64,000 nt of DNA, from positions 930,001-994,000 of the forward strand of contig CAJQUN010000058.1 of NCBI GenBank assembly GCA_907163345.1, written 5' to 3'. Both the position numbers and the translations under genes were made by a program. Position 1 is the stretch's first letter; the number at the start of each line of letters is the position of its first letter. The notes under the pieces were generated by a model, which saw nothing but the letters and a program-made list of their open reading frames with translations, made no database searches and had not been told where the DNA came from. This document shows positions 38,533 to 51,270 of the stretch, piece after piece. The stretch comes from Haberlea rhodopensis. Its lineage: Eukaryota; Streptophyta; Magnoliopsida; Lamiales; Gesneriaceae.

Positions 38533-38567
38533 AGGTTATCTTAATCAGCACAAAGACTACTAAGCTG

Positions 38568-40520
38568 ATGGCATCATTCAACAAGATCCCCATGTTCTCA
38601 AAAGAAGACTATGATGACTGGAGAATCAGAATGCAAGCTCATCTGGCAGCTCAGGATGACGATATGTGGTTCGTCATCACTGATGGACCAATGAAGATTC
38701 TAAAAATAAATACAGCAGTCACCATTACTGGTGGAGAACCACAAATGGTAGAAAAAGACAGATCCCTCTGGACGAATGAGGAAAGAAAGAAAGCAAATCT
38801 CGATAATGTGGCCAAAGACATCTTGTTCAAGACTTTGGACAAGAACATGTTCAGCAAAATCAAAATGTGCTCTACTGCCAAAGAAATTTGGGAGAAGATA
38901 GCACAGCTATGTGAAGGAAATGACCAGACCAAAGAAAACAAGTTAACCGTTGCTCTTCAAAGATTTGAGAGCATAAAGATGAAAAGTGGAGAAACTCTAA
39001 ATGAGTTTGATGAAAGAGTCACCGGCATCATAAACGAACTGAATGGTCTGGGGAAGGAATATTCTAACAGAGAGATCGCTCTGAAAGTAATGAGAGCTCT
39101 GCCAAAGGAATGAGATGTTAAGACCATTGCCATGAGGGAATCAAAAGATCTTAACAAGGTTGAACTTCATGATCTGTTTGCAGATCTTAAGGCCTATGAG
39201 TTTGAACTGATAAGCAGAGGTGAAGCAGAGCCATTCATCTCTCAACCAAACAAGGCCCTGGCAGCCATTCCAGACCAGATCGCTTCAACATCAGACCGAT
39301 CTGCTGAACAGATGAGTAACGATGCTATGTCGTTATTTATCAAGAAATTTGGTAAATTTATGTCTAAAAATAAGAGGAACTTCAAACCCTCTCATCATTA
39401 TAAATCAAGAAAAGATGATACTGTTAACGATCAGGCTTGCTACAATTGTGGTAAGACCGGACACTTCATTGCAGATTGCACCAGACCGAAGAAAGAAGAA
39501 CGGAAAGAGAAGCATCGTGATGATAGAAAGAAGAAGCACTACAAAGACCGCAAGAATCATGGAAAATCCCAAAAAGTCCTAGTAGCTGAAGAAGGAAACA
39601 GCAAATGGGCTCAGACAGACTCAGACTCGGAAAGCTCTGAATACTCTTCCAGCGAAAGCGAAGAAGATATTCAATGTCTTATGGCAGACGAAGAAATGAG
39701 TCAGACAGACGAGGTATATGATATTGACTCAAATGAATTTACACGAGAAGAGCTCATGTCCGCACTGCAAGACATGGCTAATGATTATAGAATCTTAGCT
39801 GAATCATTTGAGAAGAATAAAGCCAAAATCAGTACTCAAATGGATGAGCACAACAAACCAAGCTGCTCTGAGCAGGGTGAGTGCAAAAATCTCCAGATCG
39901 AGCTGAATAAGCTGAAAATCTCTTATGATCAGCTCCATGAAGAAAATAAGAGAATTAGCACACAAAATGCTAAGCTATCACATATATTCAAAACATGGAC
40001 AAAATCCAGAACATCCTTGGAAGAATTACAAGAGGTTCAAAGAAACGTCGGTGATTTCACCGGCATAGGCTTTGACACCAAAGAATGCACCAAAGATGAA
40101 TCTGAGCTGTTGCTGGTAAAAAATCAAGTCAAACAAATGACATTCGTTAAATCCAGCACAGTATATGAAACTGAAGCACCCAAGATTCAAACAGGAGTCT
40201 CTTACGAGAATCAAAATCTGAGAAAAGGAATTGGTTATGTTAACCAAGCCAAAGAAAAGGCACCAGCAAGATTTGCGTCTATCAGACCAAATCCAAAGGT
40301 GCAAGATCGAAGGCAAGGAAGACAATACAATTACTATAACTCAAAACCGATTCAACGAAGATATAGACTACCTTATGAGAATCAAAGGTTTTCACAGCAC
40401 ACACATTATCACACACAACATCGAAACAGACCAGCACACAGCACACCCTACACACACAAGCCATTGAAGCTGATACAGGTGTGGGTTCCCAAAGGGCTAA
40501 TCCGTTCTGGACCCAAATAG
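38568..40520 (+). pseudogene. Copia B gag with one nonsense codon
   Basis: Starts MASFNKIPMFSKEDYDDW, a UBN2-type Copia gag. TGA at 39111-39113 replaces the Trp codon kept in Copia A (PKEW). It then continues in the same frame with the zinc knuckle CYNCGKTGHFIADC (about 39438-39479), an acidic Ser-rich stretch, a coiled-coil-like segment (about 39740-40000) and a basic Arg/Tyr-rich tail to TAG at 40518-40520. About 650 codons in all. Apart from the one stop, the frame is clean. Confidence 0.9.
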
Positions 40521-40555
40521 GATTGAGTACCAACAATAATTATATTTGATGACAG
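40521..40555 (+). other. 35-nt gag-pol spacer that blocks simple frameshifting
   Basis: Gag ends in one frame and pol begins at GTACCG (40556) in another. The pol frame is closed by TGA at 40550-40552, so one slip at the gag stop cannot reach pol. Copia A has a spacer of the same length at 36873-36839 with the same stop and only about two substitutions. Confidence 0.7.
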
Positions 40556-43500
40556 GTACCGAAGAAACTCGCATCAGACTGGTATTTGGACAGTGGGTGT
40601 TCCCGTCACATGACTGGAAACATCGAGCTGCTGTCTGAAGTGACAGAATGTATTGGACCCAAAATCATTTTCGGAGATAACTCAAAGGGTAAGACCGTGG
40701 GCAAGGGTAAGATTGTCCATGGTAACATTATTATCAATGATGTGCTGTTAGTTGAAAATCTGTGCTATAATCTGATTAGTATAAGTCAACTCTGTGATAA
40801 TGGTTATGCTGTAGAATTTCATAAACACACTTGCAATGTTAAATCATCAGATGGTATAACCATGCTCGTAGGAATCAGGAATGGAAACACTTATAAGATT
40901 AACTGGAATCATGCTCAACCTGATAATCCTACTTGCTTCATCGCTAACAATGATAATAAACATTGGCTGTGGCATAAGCGCTTGAATCATATCAACTTTA
41001 AGACCATTGCTAGCCTGTGTAAACATGATTTAGTTATCGGTCTGCCCAAGATCGATTTTGCTAAGGATAAGATCTGCGAAGCTTGCCAAATGGGCAAACA
41101 GATCAGATCATCCTTCAAAAACAAGAATGCCAAATCCTCCTCCCGCTGTTTAGAATTACTGCATATGGACTTGTTTGGTCCAATACCAATAACAAGTTTA
41201 GGGGGAATGCGGTATACTCTTGTTGTTATTGATGATTACTCACGCTTTACATGGACTATATTTTTGAGCAGTAAAGATCAGACCGGTCCGAAGTTGATCA
41301 AGCTGCTGAAACGCACTCAGACGAGAAATCATCCAGCATAGACAGGATTCGAAGTGACAAAGGGACTGAGTTTTCAAATCAGAATCTTGAATCCTTTCTA
41401 GAAGATCATGGAATCAAGCATGAGTTTTCAGCTGCTCGAACTCCTCAACAGAATGGAGTTGCAGAACGAAGAAACAGAACGCTCAAGGAAGCAGCAAGAA
41501 CAATGCTTGCTGATTCTGGAATCTCTCAAAAGTTCTGGGCAGAAGCTGTAAATACTGCTTGCTACACTCAAAATCGATCTATGATTAACAAGAAGCTGAA
41601 TCTCACTCCATATGAAATATGGACTGGTAACAGACCATCTGTTTCTCACTTTCATGTATTCGGCTGTAAATGCTTCGTTCATAACAATGGTAAGAATCAT
41701 CTTACAGCATTTGAAGCTAAGTCAGATAATGGTATATTCTTAGGATATTCATCAACTAGCAAAGCTTATCGAATTTTTAATAATCGAACCTTAACTGTAG
41801 AAGAATCTGTTCATGTAGTCTTTGATGAAACTTTATGTGTTGAAGGGAACAAAGAATCAATTCAAAATCAGATGGAAAATATCCATCTCAAAGCTAACAG
41901 TGATGATGAGATTGTAGCTAACAGGTCAAGAGACAATCCACCAGAACCAGAAGTACCAGACAGACCGGATCAAGGCTTTGAAGAAACTTCAGATCGAGCT
42001 GATCCGGATGCTCCTGAGTCAAATATTAAAGCAGATGCTGATCATGCTGTTACTGTTCATCCGACCGGACCAGACAATCCAGAGTCAAGCTATCGATGGA
42101 CTAAGAAGCATCCACCTAATCTAGTGATTGGTAGTCCTTCTGCACCGATCAGAACCAGAGGACAGATGATGGATGAGTTCACTCATGCTGCCTTCATCTC
42201 AACTCTGGAACCCAAGAAGATCGATGAAGCTCTGACTGACTTCAATTGGATTAAAGCAATGCAAGAAGAGCTTAATCAATTCGAACAAAATCAAGTTTGG
42301 AGTCTAACCCCCAGACCAAGCGATCTGCCTGTTATTGGAACCAGATGGGTCTTCAGAAATAAGCTAGACGCAGATGGAACTGTGGTTAGAAACAAAGCCA
42401 GACTGGTGGCACAGGGATTCAGACAAGAAGAAGGAATCGACTTCGATGAATCATTTGCACCAGTCGCCAGACTTGAAGCTATCCGAATCTTTCTTGCCTA
42501 TGCTGCTTTTAAAGACTTCAAAGTATATCAGATGGACGTCAAAAGCGCCTTTCTTAATGGAAAGCTTTAGGAAGAAGTCTACATTGAGCAACCACCTGGA
42601 TTTCAGAACCATTTGTATCCCAATCATGTATATCTACTGAATAAAGCAGTGTATGGTCTGAAACAAGCTCCAAGAGCCTGGTATGACACTCTATCTCAAT
42701 TTCTGCTGAACCATGATTTCCAGATCGGCTCAGTAGATAAAACTCTATTTAAATTCGTTAAGGGGGAACATACCCTATTAGTTCAGATTTATGTTGATGA
42801 CATAATCTTTGGGTCAACTAACCCCAAATTGTGCGAGAAATTTTCTAAGTTAATGCAGGGACAGTTCGAGATGAGCATGATGGGAGAATTGTCATTCTTT
42901 CTTTCTGGGTCTGCAAGTAAAACAGCTCAACAATGGCATTTTCATCAATCAGACCAAGTATACCAAAGAGCTCCTCAAGAGATTTGGAATGGAAACATGC
43001 TCAACTGCATCAACTCCAATGAGTCCAACAATCAAGTTAGACAAAGATGAAGGGGGAACGGCAGTTGAAGTAACCATGTATAGAGGACTAATCGGATCGC
43101 TATTGTATCTTACAGCGAGCCGGCCCGATATTATGTTTTCAGTCTGTATGTGCGCCAGATTTCAGTCAGAACCAAAGCAATCACATTTTATTGCTGCCAA
43201 GCGTATTCTGAAATATTTAAAAGGATCTCAGAACGTTGGTCTTTGGTACTCCAAAGTTCAAACTTCAGCTTGATCGGGTATTCAGACGCAGACTACGCTG
43301 GGTGTAAGATCGATCGTAAAAGCACCAGTGGAACATGTCAATTTCTAGGTGAAAGATTGATCTCTTGGTTCAGTAAGAAGCAGACATCGATTGCCACATC
43401 CACAGCTGAAGCAGAATACCTAGCCGCTGGAAGCTGTTGTGCTCAAATGCTCTGGATTCAACACCAGCTCAAAGACTATGGCATCCAAGCTGTTGACTCT

Positions 43501-43737
43501 CCGATATTTTGCGACAACACAAGTGCAATCGCTATAACGTATAATCCAGTTCTGCACTCTCGAACAAAGCATATTGATATACGACATCATTTTATTCGAG
43601 ATCATGTTGGCAAAAAGGAAATTCGGATCGAGCACATTTCAACAGAGCAGCAAGCAGCAGACATCTTCACTAAACCGCTTCCTGAGGCTAAGTTTAATTA
43701 TTTCCGTCAAATTCTTGGTTTAATTGACTTATCTTAA
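40556..43737 (+). pseudogene. Copia B pol (GAG-preIN, IN, RT, RNase H), decayed
   Basis: Domains: WYLDSGCSRHMTG (about 40579), HKRLNH (about 40975), IN HMDLFGP (about 41162) and PQQNGVAERRNR (about 41443), RT with WVFRNKLDADG (about 42346) and YVDD (42790-42801), RNase H with YSDADYAG (about 43280) and ADIFTKPLPE (about 43660). Breaks: a 1-base shift near 41320, TAG at 42568-42570 (Gln in Copia A), a 4-base TTCT-type expansion near 42895, and a shift near 43256. It ends GLIDLS TAA at 43737. There is no in-frame ATG before HMTG. Confidence 0.93.
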
Positions 43738-44121
43738 TTAGTTTAGATGTTTTATTCTTTTCGCACTTGAAAATTTATTTTGTCACCACAGATCGATAAT
43801 ACAATGTTCAGAAAGACACAGACCGGTCCGAACTTTCAGACCGATCCTTGTCAGTCTGATTTTATCCTATGATCTGTCTGGACAATAACAACAGCTCGGA
43901 CTGATTGACCATTTTAACTAGTTGTACTTTAACCGCCTTATCTTTCTTTATCCTGACCGTTTATTTTGAATTATTTAATTCTCAGTCTTGGAGATAAAGA
44001 CACGTGTCTTCTCTCTCCTATTTAGCGGGCTGAACATTTCATACTTGTTCACTTTTTCCAATTTACCGCTTTCTACCTTCCTACTCTCTCACTCTTCGCA
44101 CTTCCTTTAAACTCTTTTCAA
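43738..44121 (+). other. Spacer between pol and ORF3
   Basis: 384 bp with stops in all frames, present also in Copia A (33251-33661). It contains GATCGG- and ACCGGTCCG-like motifs. No ORF. It rules out expression of ORF3 by read-through of the pol stop. Confidence 0.6.
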
Positions 44122-46565
44122 ATGGCTACCATCACTCATAACTCACTCTCCGTTGAGTTTGATGACATTTACAGGGCAGAAGATGCTGCGATGGTGTCCA
44201 TTTTTAGAGCCCAGAATCATCTGGTTTAAGGAACTTCTTGGAGTGCGGAACAGTTGTTTATGAATCAGAAATCCGCGAGCTGTTCGCCAACGCCGTCTCC
44301 CGGAAGACATCCATTTCTACTACTGTCCAGGGCAAATCTTTCGAGATCTCGCCAACAACGATGGCCAAGACCTTTGGCCTCCCCAGTTCCGGACTGACAG
44401 AGTTCGGACAGACTCCTCAAGCGTCACTCTTAGATCTTCAGGGGAAGATTTCTATTTCTGGCCAACGATTGCAACCCTCCTTTAAGAAGAAGGAAATGCT
44501 CTTCCATTTCCAGGTGCTGTGCGAAGTGGTAGGCAAGCCACTTTTGGGTAAAGCAGGAAGTTTCGATGCTGTCACCGCCGAAAAGTTCAGGGCTATGGCG
44601 GCTATTGTATCCGGCCAGAAGATAAACTGGTCAATGATTTTGTTTGGAGTACTGCTGGAAACGGTGATTGCATCCAAGCACGCCGTATGTTTTGCTGTTC
44701 CTCTCAGCAAGCTCTTGGAGTCCTTAGGCCTCGAGCTGAGCAAGCCGTCTGCTCTCCGTCCCTTTAAGATCCTTAACTCCAAAGGGCTTGCACTGCTGAA
44801 GTCCAAGAGTGCTCCGCCTACTCCTGCTACTCTGGCTGCAGTCAAGGTTGAGCAGGACGAGGAACCAGTTGCTGTGCGCAAACCTCGGGTCAAGCGGAAG
44901 CTGACCATTCAGACTGACTCAGAAGCCACCCAGTCTGCTCACTCATCACCAACCAAGCCACTTCCCAAAAAGCCCCGAACCCAGATTACCAAACCAGCCA
45001 AATCTCTACCTCCACCCATACTACCACCCTCTAAAGCAACCCCTGCCCCTCAACCTTCCACCCAGCTTTCACAAGCTTCAACCCTTGCACCCAAAGTCAC
45101 CCTTAGAATTCCCTCTGCCAATCCCGTGGTCAAAGGGATAGTTATCACTGAGTTGGGAGACTATACCCAATCAGGGATTAAGTCCCCTTCCTCCACCGGC
45201 AAGGGAAAAGCCATTCTCACCGAACCCCTCTCTACTAAACCCAAATCTGCAGCGCAGACTGCCATCGACATCGCTATGGAGGATGTTGATGAGATGCTAA
45301 AGGAACTCATTGTGGTTTTTGATTAATATGTCCAGTACCGGACTATCAACCACATTGAGCTGTTCTACGGAAAGTTGCACAGATTGAAGAAGATGGAAGA
45401 TGAAGTTCTGAAAGGCACAGAGACTGATGATGTTCGACTTGCCGTGCAGCGCAGAGACCTATTTACGGCTATTCACAGATTCAGACTGGCTAATCTGCTT
45501 CTAGTTGCCAAAAAGAAGAACTTCGATCCGCTTGCTCCTACTGCCAGAGATGATGGGGCTGTAATTGCTCAACTCGAGATGGATGTTCATGCTCTTCACT
45601 TAGCTGTCCGTTTTTAACGACAGAAGCTTAGTATCTCCACTCCCACAACCAGCCCGAATCATCCCTCTGCAAGCAATACTATGGCAGAACCCTTCGTTGA
45701 GGTTATTCCTTCTGATGCAGCACAACAGACAGAGGATCAGCCTGCAGAGCACGAACCAGACCAGACAACGGAGCAGCCATTGCCTAATGCTCCGTCTGCA
45801 ACAGATGATGAACCAATGAATGTTCTGTTGGACTCTCCGACAACATCTATTCCATTGAAGTCATCAGCCTCCCGTGCACAACCCAGTCCAGCTGAAGCAT
45901 GTGCAACAACTGAAGTACCAGACCTCATCGATCAGGATTTCGTGGTATCTACAGTGGTTGCAGCTCTCCAAGTTGAGGAACCTCCCAGTCCCCACTATCC
46001 TCCGGGACCATCAGATGAAGATTTGGCCTTCATTCAAGGTTTTTCTTCGGATCTGGTCACTCTGATCCGATCCGAAAGTCATCAAGCTGCCATTTCTTCC
46101 ATCGTGCCGATTGCTGAAGAAGATGACCAAGCCATGTCATCATCAGATCACTCTCCCAGCAAGCTATCTGATGCACCTCCATCCCTGGCACGGACTATCC
46201 AGCACTTCTCTGATACCTGTCTGTCCTTCACTCAACGCATTCTAGAAGTCCATCAAGGTCAGAGGGTCACAGCCTTGGATTTTGCCTCTTTCAAAGAGAA
46301 GATGAATGCCAGTATCGGAAGCCTTCAGCGCGGCATAAACGATCTGTTTTCTCAACAGGCCTCTTACAAGAACAGCCTGAGAAAAGAACAGATCGAGCTA
46401 GCCACTGAAGTCAGAGCATCTGTTGCCAATTCCCTCCGCGCTCAAGACGTTCGTCTTGACGCTATCAGCGCGCAGCTAGCACAAGTTGTCGACTTTCTTC
46501 AAGAGATTGCTGCTGACAAAAAGGGGGAAAAGAAGACAGACTTCAGGCCGCCTTCTAGAAAATAA
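44122..46565 (+). pseudogene. Sirevirus ORF3 (about 810 codons), Copia B copy
   Basis: Starts MATITHNSLSVEFDDIY like the Copia A copy and ends DFRPPSRK TAA. Broken by a 1-base deletion near 44209 and nonsense codons at 45324-45326 (GAA to TAA) and 45615-45617 (CAA to TAA). Features in order: conserved globular N part (~240 aa), basic region RKPRVKRKL, Pro/Ser/Lys-rich linker, a helical part around EDVDEMLKELIVVFD, an acidic low-complexity middle, and a C-terminal helix-rich part from SLARTIQHFSD. Amino-acid similarity to Copia A runs along the whole length, which implies past selection on the protein. A PPT-like AAAAAGGGGG lies inside its 3' end at 46518-46527. Confidence 0.78.
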
Positions 46566-46804
46566 TATTTTCAGACTGTGTTTTTTTTAGGATTTTCTTG
46601 GTGATCAATAAAATCCTCGTTTGATTAAGTCTGTGTTCATTTATTTTGAACCTCATCATAAGGCTTAATAATAAAGATTTAATCGATTCAACTTATTGAA
46701 GTTCATTTATTTTGAACAAAGAAGTAATCGATCCGAAAGCATTCGCTTCAGAGCTCTTATCAAGACTGGTTAAAAAGACATAGAAGCTAGGTTTTGTCAT
46801 CATC

Positions 46805-46818
46805 AAAAAGGGGGAATT
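46805..46818 (+). promoter_or_regulatory. Polypurine tract of Copia B
   Basis: AAAAAGGGGGAATT next to the 3' LTR. Further A/G tracts with GGGGGA occur upstream (46517, 43050, 42755, 41196), as described for Sireviruses. Confidence 0.7.
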
Positions 46819-47999
46819 TGTTAGTTCCGGACCTTATCGATGAGATTTTAAAGATGACAAAACATTTCAGACCGGATCGATAGAAATCAGTTTGACCAGA
46901 TCGATCGGACAAAACAGAGCAAGATGACAAAACATTTCAGACCGGATCGATGGAAATCAGGCATACCAGAACGATCGCGCAAAACAGAGCAAGCTGATAA
47001 AGTATATCACATATCAGACCGGATCGATGGATTCCAGACTGAATAGATCGATACTTCAGATCGATCTCAATCTTTATCAGATCAAAGCAGTCTTAGGATA
47101 CATACAGAATGGCTCCTCAGTCCGGATCATTAACGGCTATTTATTGTAGCATTTAATGTTGTAATTAATGCTACAAAGGATCAAAAGTGAAGATTGCCAT
47201 TAAAGGTAAGAAGACAAAGAAGAGCTTACCTGACAGTCGCCGAAAGCATACACCAGAACGGCAAGTGTCCTGAAGAAGAAGACTGTAGCTTTCTCAGAGT
47301 TTAAAAAGAGTCAAAGTCGCACATTAAGGGAAACAATGCCGTTGCTACCCTCAACTATAAAAGGATGCAACAAAAGGAAGAAAAAGTCTCTCGATTTTGA
47401 ACTCACGCTGATCAATTGAAAAGCACACAAGAAAGCAACTGCACACGCTTACAAAGTTCAGAAGCTTTCGAGCTGAAGTTATTTATTTAAGCGCGATTAC
47501 TTTGTAACATTTGATCATTGTAGGATCACTGAGCGCATTGTGTATTGAAAAAAATAGAAGTAAGCAACTTATTGTAACTGTCAGACAGAGTGTGTCTGAG
47601 CAGGTTGAGTGACTAGGAGTTTCAGACTGGTAGTGAGGTAAATCCATCCTGAATCGGGTTTGTACAACAGGATTGTATAAATCAAAGTCTTCTAGTATAA
47701 ACCTTCCTTAATTGGAAGAAGGGGAGACGTAGAAGGATTACACCACCTTCGAACTTCCAGAAACATATCTTGTGTTTTATCTTTCTGCACTTAGCCATCG
47801 AGCCGTTCTTATTTTCACAAGAGCAGACCGTTTCCGCACTTACCTTTTTAGTGGTCTGTTCTGTTCAAAGAGTTGATTAAGTAACAGATTTCTTTCACTA
47901 ATCCGAAAGAATTCACAAGGGATAAATTTTATAAGGAGTGTTCATTCACCCCCCCCCCCCCCCCCCCCCCCCTCTAAACACTCCAGACCGATCCTAACA
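46819..47999 (+). repeat. 3' LTR of Copia B
   Basis: 1181 bp, nearly identical to the 5' LTR; C run of 24. Confidence 0.93.
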
Positions 48000-48341
48000 G
48001 GTAACATCACCGATATTTCTTTGTACCTCTTGCATTCTTCCAATGATGTTCTGGATTTTTTCCAAGTTTTGAAGATATGAGAAAGCTTAGCATTTTGTGT
48101 GCTAATTCTCTTATTTTCTTCATGGAGCTGATCATAAGAGATTTTTAGCTTATTCAGCTCAATCTGTAGATTGTTGCACTCACCCAGCTCAGAGCAGCTT
48201 GGTTTGATGTGCTCATCCATTTGATCATTGGCTTTAGCTTTGGTTTTCTCAAATGATTCAGCTAAGATTCTATAATCATTAGCCATGTCTTGCAGTGCGG
48301 ACATGAGCTCTTCACGTGTAAATTCATTTGAGTCAAGATCG
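48000..48341 (-). pseudogene. Copia A gag, middle part
   Basis: Encodes DLDSNEFTREELMSALQDMA through RTSLEE, then loses one base near 48042 before the Copia B junction. It lies between the Athila-like and Copia B insertions. Confidence 0.85.
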
Positions 48342-48346
48342 AATAC

Positions 48347-49781
48347 TGATCGCTTTTATTTTAAACAGTTATTTCAATGTAGCGATTCTCTACCGCAAGT
48401 GCACGGTGTCAAGTTTTAATATAATGGTTTAAGAGTAAAGAGTGTCGTACCCACAGGGACTAGTAGCAATTACCACGATCGATTATAATTTCTATATTTA
48501 ACCTACGATTATGGAATGATTATCAAACTAAATTGACTTAAGCACAAAAATTAACCTAACCACCAGTGATGAATAATTGAAGAGAATTTATAAACGAATT
48601 ATCAAGACGTCGGTTCACCCATGTAATCCCCCAAAAGTTGTCTATTAATTAAGATTCAATGTTCTATGTTCTAGGGTGACGAGTTTTCCTATTTCATTCG
48701 TTATACCTTGGTCCGGTTATAACAAGTCTAGCACTAATCTACAATAAATCACTCCCGTGTCTTTTGAATGATTAATACAGAAAAATGCTTTTGTGAAAAC
48801 TACTAGCCTTCGATTTTGGTAAATCTATTGCTAACACACGTGTGCTAGATTTTACTTGGTCCGTCTCAACCTAAAACCCACGGCCTAATTTACTACGTCG
48901 TATCGTAATCTCCTATGGTCAATTCAATTACGATTACAATATCATGCAAAAGGTAGCTAATCTTTTACAAGCATTAAAAACATAAATTATGCGCAAAGAT
49001 CATAGAAATTAAATCAAAACCGTTAATTAACTCAAGGGTTCAAACATGGGATCCCCTATGTCTTGACAAATATCTTAGCCAACAACCATAATCAAATTAT
49101 AATGCAAAAACATGTCTTTAAACAAATTTAACATCACAATCTGAAATAAAAATAATCAAGTTCGGAAATACTAAGATAATGAGGATGTCGCTCCGTACGT
49201 CGCTCCGTTCTTTCGTTCCTTGCGTTGCTCTTGCTCTTCAATGATTTGTGGTGGTGCTTTGGATGAAGGAGAGGCTGCTAGGTCTGTGTAAAAGTTGGCA
49301 CAAGTCCCTCAAAAATTGTCCCTAGGTCTGATATATATGGCCATAATAATTGGGAAGGAGTCCCCCTTGAACCAAACATGGAAAGTCTTTATTTTTCAAA
49401 AAACTCCTCGCGGCGATCGATCTTCGTCTCCTCGCGATCGATCTTCAATCTCTACTGGACGTGATACCCAAATTAAACAAATCCGCGATCGATCTTCGTC
49501 ATTTGCCGATCGATCGCGGAAATCTGGCGATCGATCTTCGTCATTGCCGATCGATCGCGGACCTCAAATCTCTAATCTTGCGATTTGGTCCCTCCTTTTC
49601 CAGATTTGCTCAGTTTGGTCCCTTTTCAGCATTTTTAAGCCCATTTCATCTAGTTTTATGCATTTGGACCTAGATTCCTGACATATACAAATATATACCA
49701 AAACGTGTAATATTTTCTAGGAATCACTACAAAAACACCCCTAATCATATATCAAATTAAGTGTAAAAATCACACTTATCA
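48347..49781 (-). repeat. 3' LTR of the Athila-like element
   Basis: 1435 bp. Contains the palindrome cluster at 49413-49560 that is missing from the other LTR. Confidence 0.88.
49413..49560. repeat. Cluster of six GCGATCGATC-type sites
   Basis: Sites near 49413, 49433, 49484, 49506, 49527 and 49548. Alternating forms GCGATCGATCTTCGTC and GCCGATCGATCGCGG. Confidence 0.88.
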
Positions 49782-51270
49782 ACTCCCCCAAACTTAAGCT
49801 TGAGCGTCTTGAGCAAGAAATAAAATCAAACAGTAGAGTTCAATATTAAAGATTCAAGTAAACCACTTCGCAGTCAATCATGTAACTCAGACATCTCACT
49901 TACAGACGAACAAGAATCAATCAGAAAGTTTAACAAGTTGTTTTTCTCTTAGATCAAGCAACACGTCGCCAACTCAGAACGTGCGTGTGTGCTATTGTCA
50001 CTTTCAAGTTTCATGCAATTTCATAGATCAAATCATGCTAGTCAATGAAAAGTAAGATTATCGTTGAGCACCCCTTAGTCCTATTTTCAAACACTTCTCC
50101 ACTAATGTAGTCACTCCCTAGACTTGGATCACTAGGTCTTTTTAAGCTTGTAGCGTTAGGCCTAGGTGTTTGGCTTCAAAGAAAGGATATGATAGCACAA
50201 AGAAGAGAGTATAATCATGTAAATTTCAATTTTTTTGCACAACTTGAGCTTCTCTTCTTTTTCTTGTAGCCTTGGCCACTTTGGGTCTTAATTAGATATA
50301 TATTTTTTTTTCAAGGCTTTATCTATCTTTTTCTTTTCTCATCATCAATTATTTTTCAATAATAAGCTCATCCAAATGTAGCAATTCATGTGCATATAAT
50401 AAGAATCATTATACTCCCTTTAGGTAAGGATGAATTCTTTCAATTTAGGCTCATAAAGGTGGGTATAATGAGTTGCCAAAAAAAAATGTTGAATGGGGGC
50501 TAATAGTATGTTAAACACACTCCATTCTTTTTTCAATTATGCTCAAAATTGGATACTAGGGATTAATGTAAACATGGTAAGCTTGAAAGGCTCAAACGGT
50601 CCAAAGATCGCCTAGATCATCTCCTAATCAAGTTCATGACTATAAAATTTCGCCTTAAAGTGTCGTCATCAAATAGTTTCTAAGGTACTCTAAGATGCTC
50701 AAAAACAGTTCATTAAGTTCACAAAAATTTCACTAGTACAAGTGCAATTCACAAGATTATGACTCAAATGTGTTCAAAATATTCATCATCTTTGACATGA
50801 TACTCAAAACAAGATAGTCACAAACAAGTCTTACAATCATCAAAACTCAAGTTGACATGCATAGTGGGATTAATATCATCATGGAATAGAGACCACTACT
50901 ATGATTCATTCTTATCTTACTAATTGAACTCATTTTCAAGAAAATTTTTGTTGGTGCTCAATAAACGATCAATTTCCAAATAAGAAGCATGACACAGTAA
51001 TGCACTCCCCCAAACTTAATTCATGCATTGTCCTCAATGTACTAGGCACGGAAAATAGGACAAAACATTTACCGTTGACAACGATCGTCAGTGATCGTTG
51101 TCCAATTCCTCATCAGTTCATGGGGCATAGTGTTGGAACACGTCACAGCACGCATGGAGTCTCGCCAAAATAAAAAAAAAACAAAAACAAAACAAACCAA
51201 ACCAAAATAAACAAAAACAAAGCAAAGGGTTAAGAAAGAGTTCTTGATTTATAGTCCCAAGCTGGACTTA
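49782..51270 (-). other. Non-coding 3' region of the Athila-like element
   Basis: AT-rich, no ORF of note; occupies the place where full Athila elements have post-pol sequence. Bounded by two tracts that read AAGTTTGGGGGAGT on the minus strand: one touching the 3' LTR (49782-49796), one near 51003-51018. Confidence 0.6.

Larger units (their letters stand above)
37338..47999 (+). mobile_element. Sirevirus-like Copia element B, young but defective
   Basis: LTRs of 1180 and 1181 bp (TGTTAGTTCC...CGATCCTAACA) with target duplication GGTAA (37333-37337, 48000-48004). It lies within gag of Copia A in opposite orientation. The LTRs differ by only two substitutions, a 1-base indel and the length of a C run (22 versus 24). 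Order: PBS, gag, pol, ORF3, PPT. Despite the near-identical LTRs, gag, pol and ORF3 carry at least eight disabling changes. Confidence 0.95.

Noticed and set aside
43738..44121. Env-like protein expressed by read-through of the pol stop
   Set aside because: The spacer has stops in all frames and ORF3 has no signal peptide or membrane segment.
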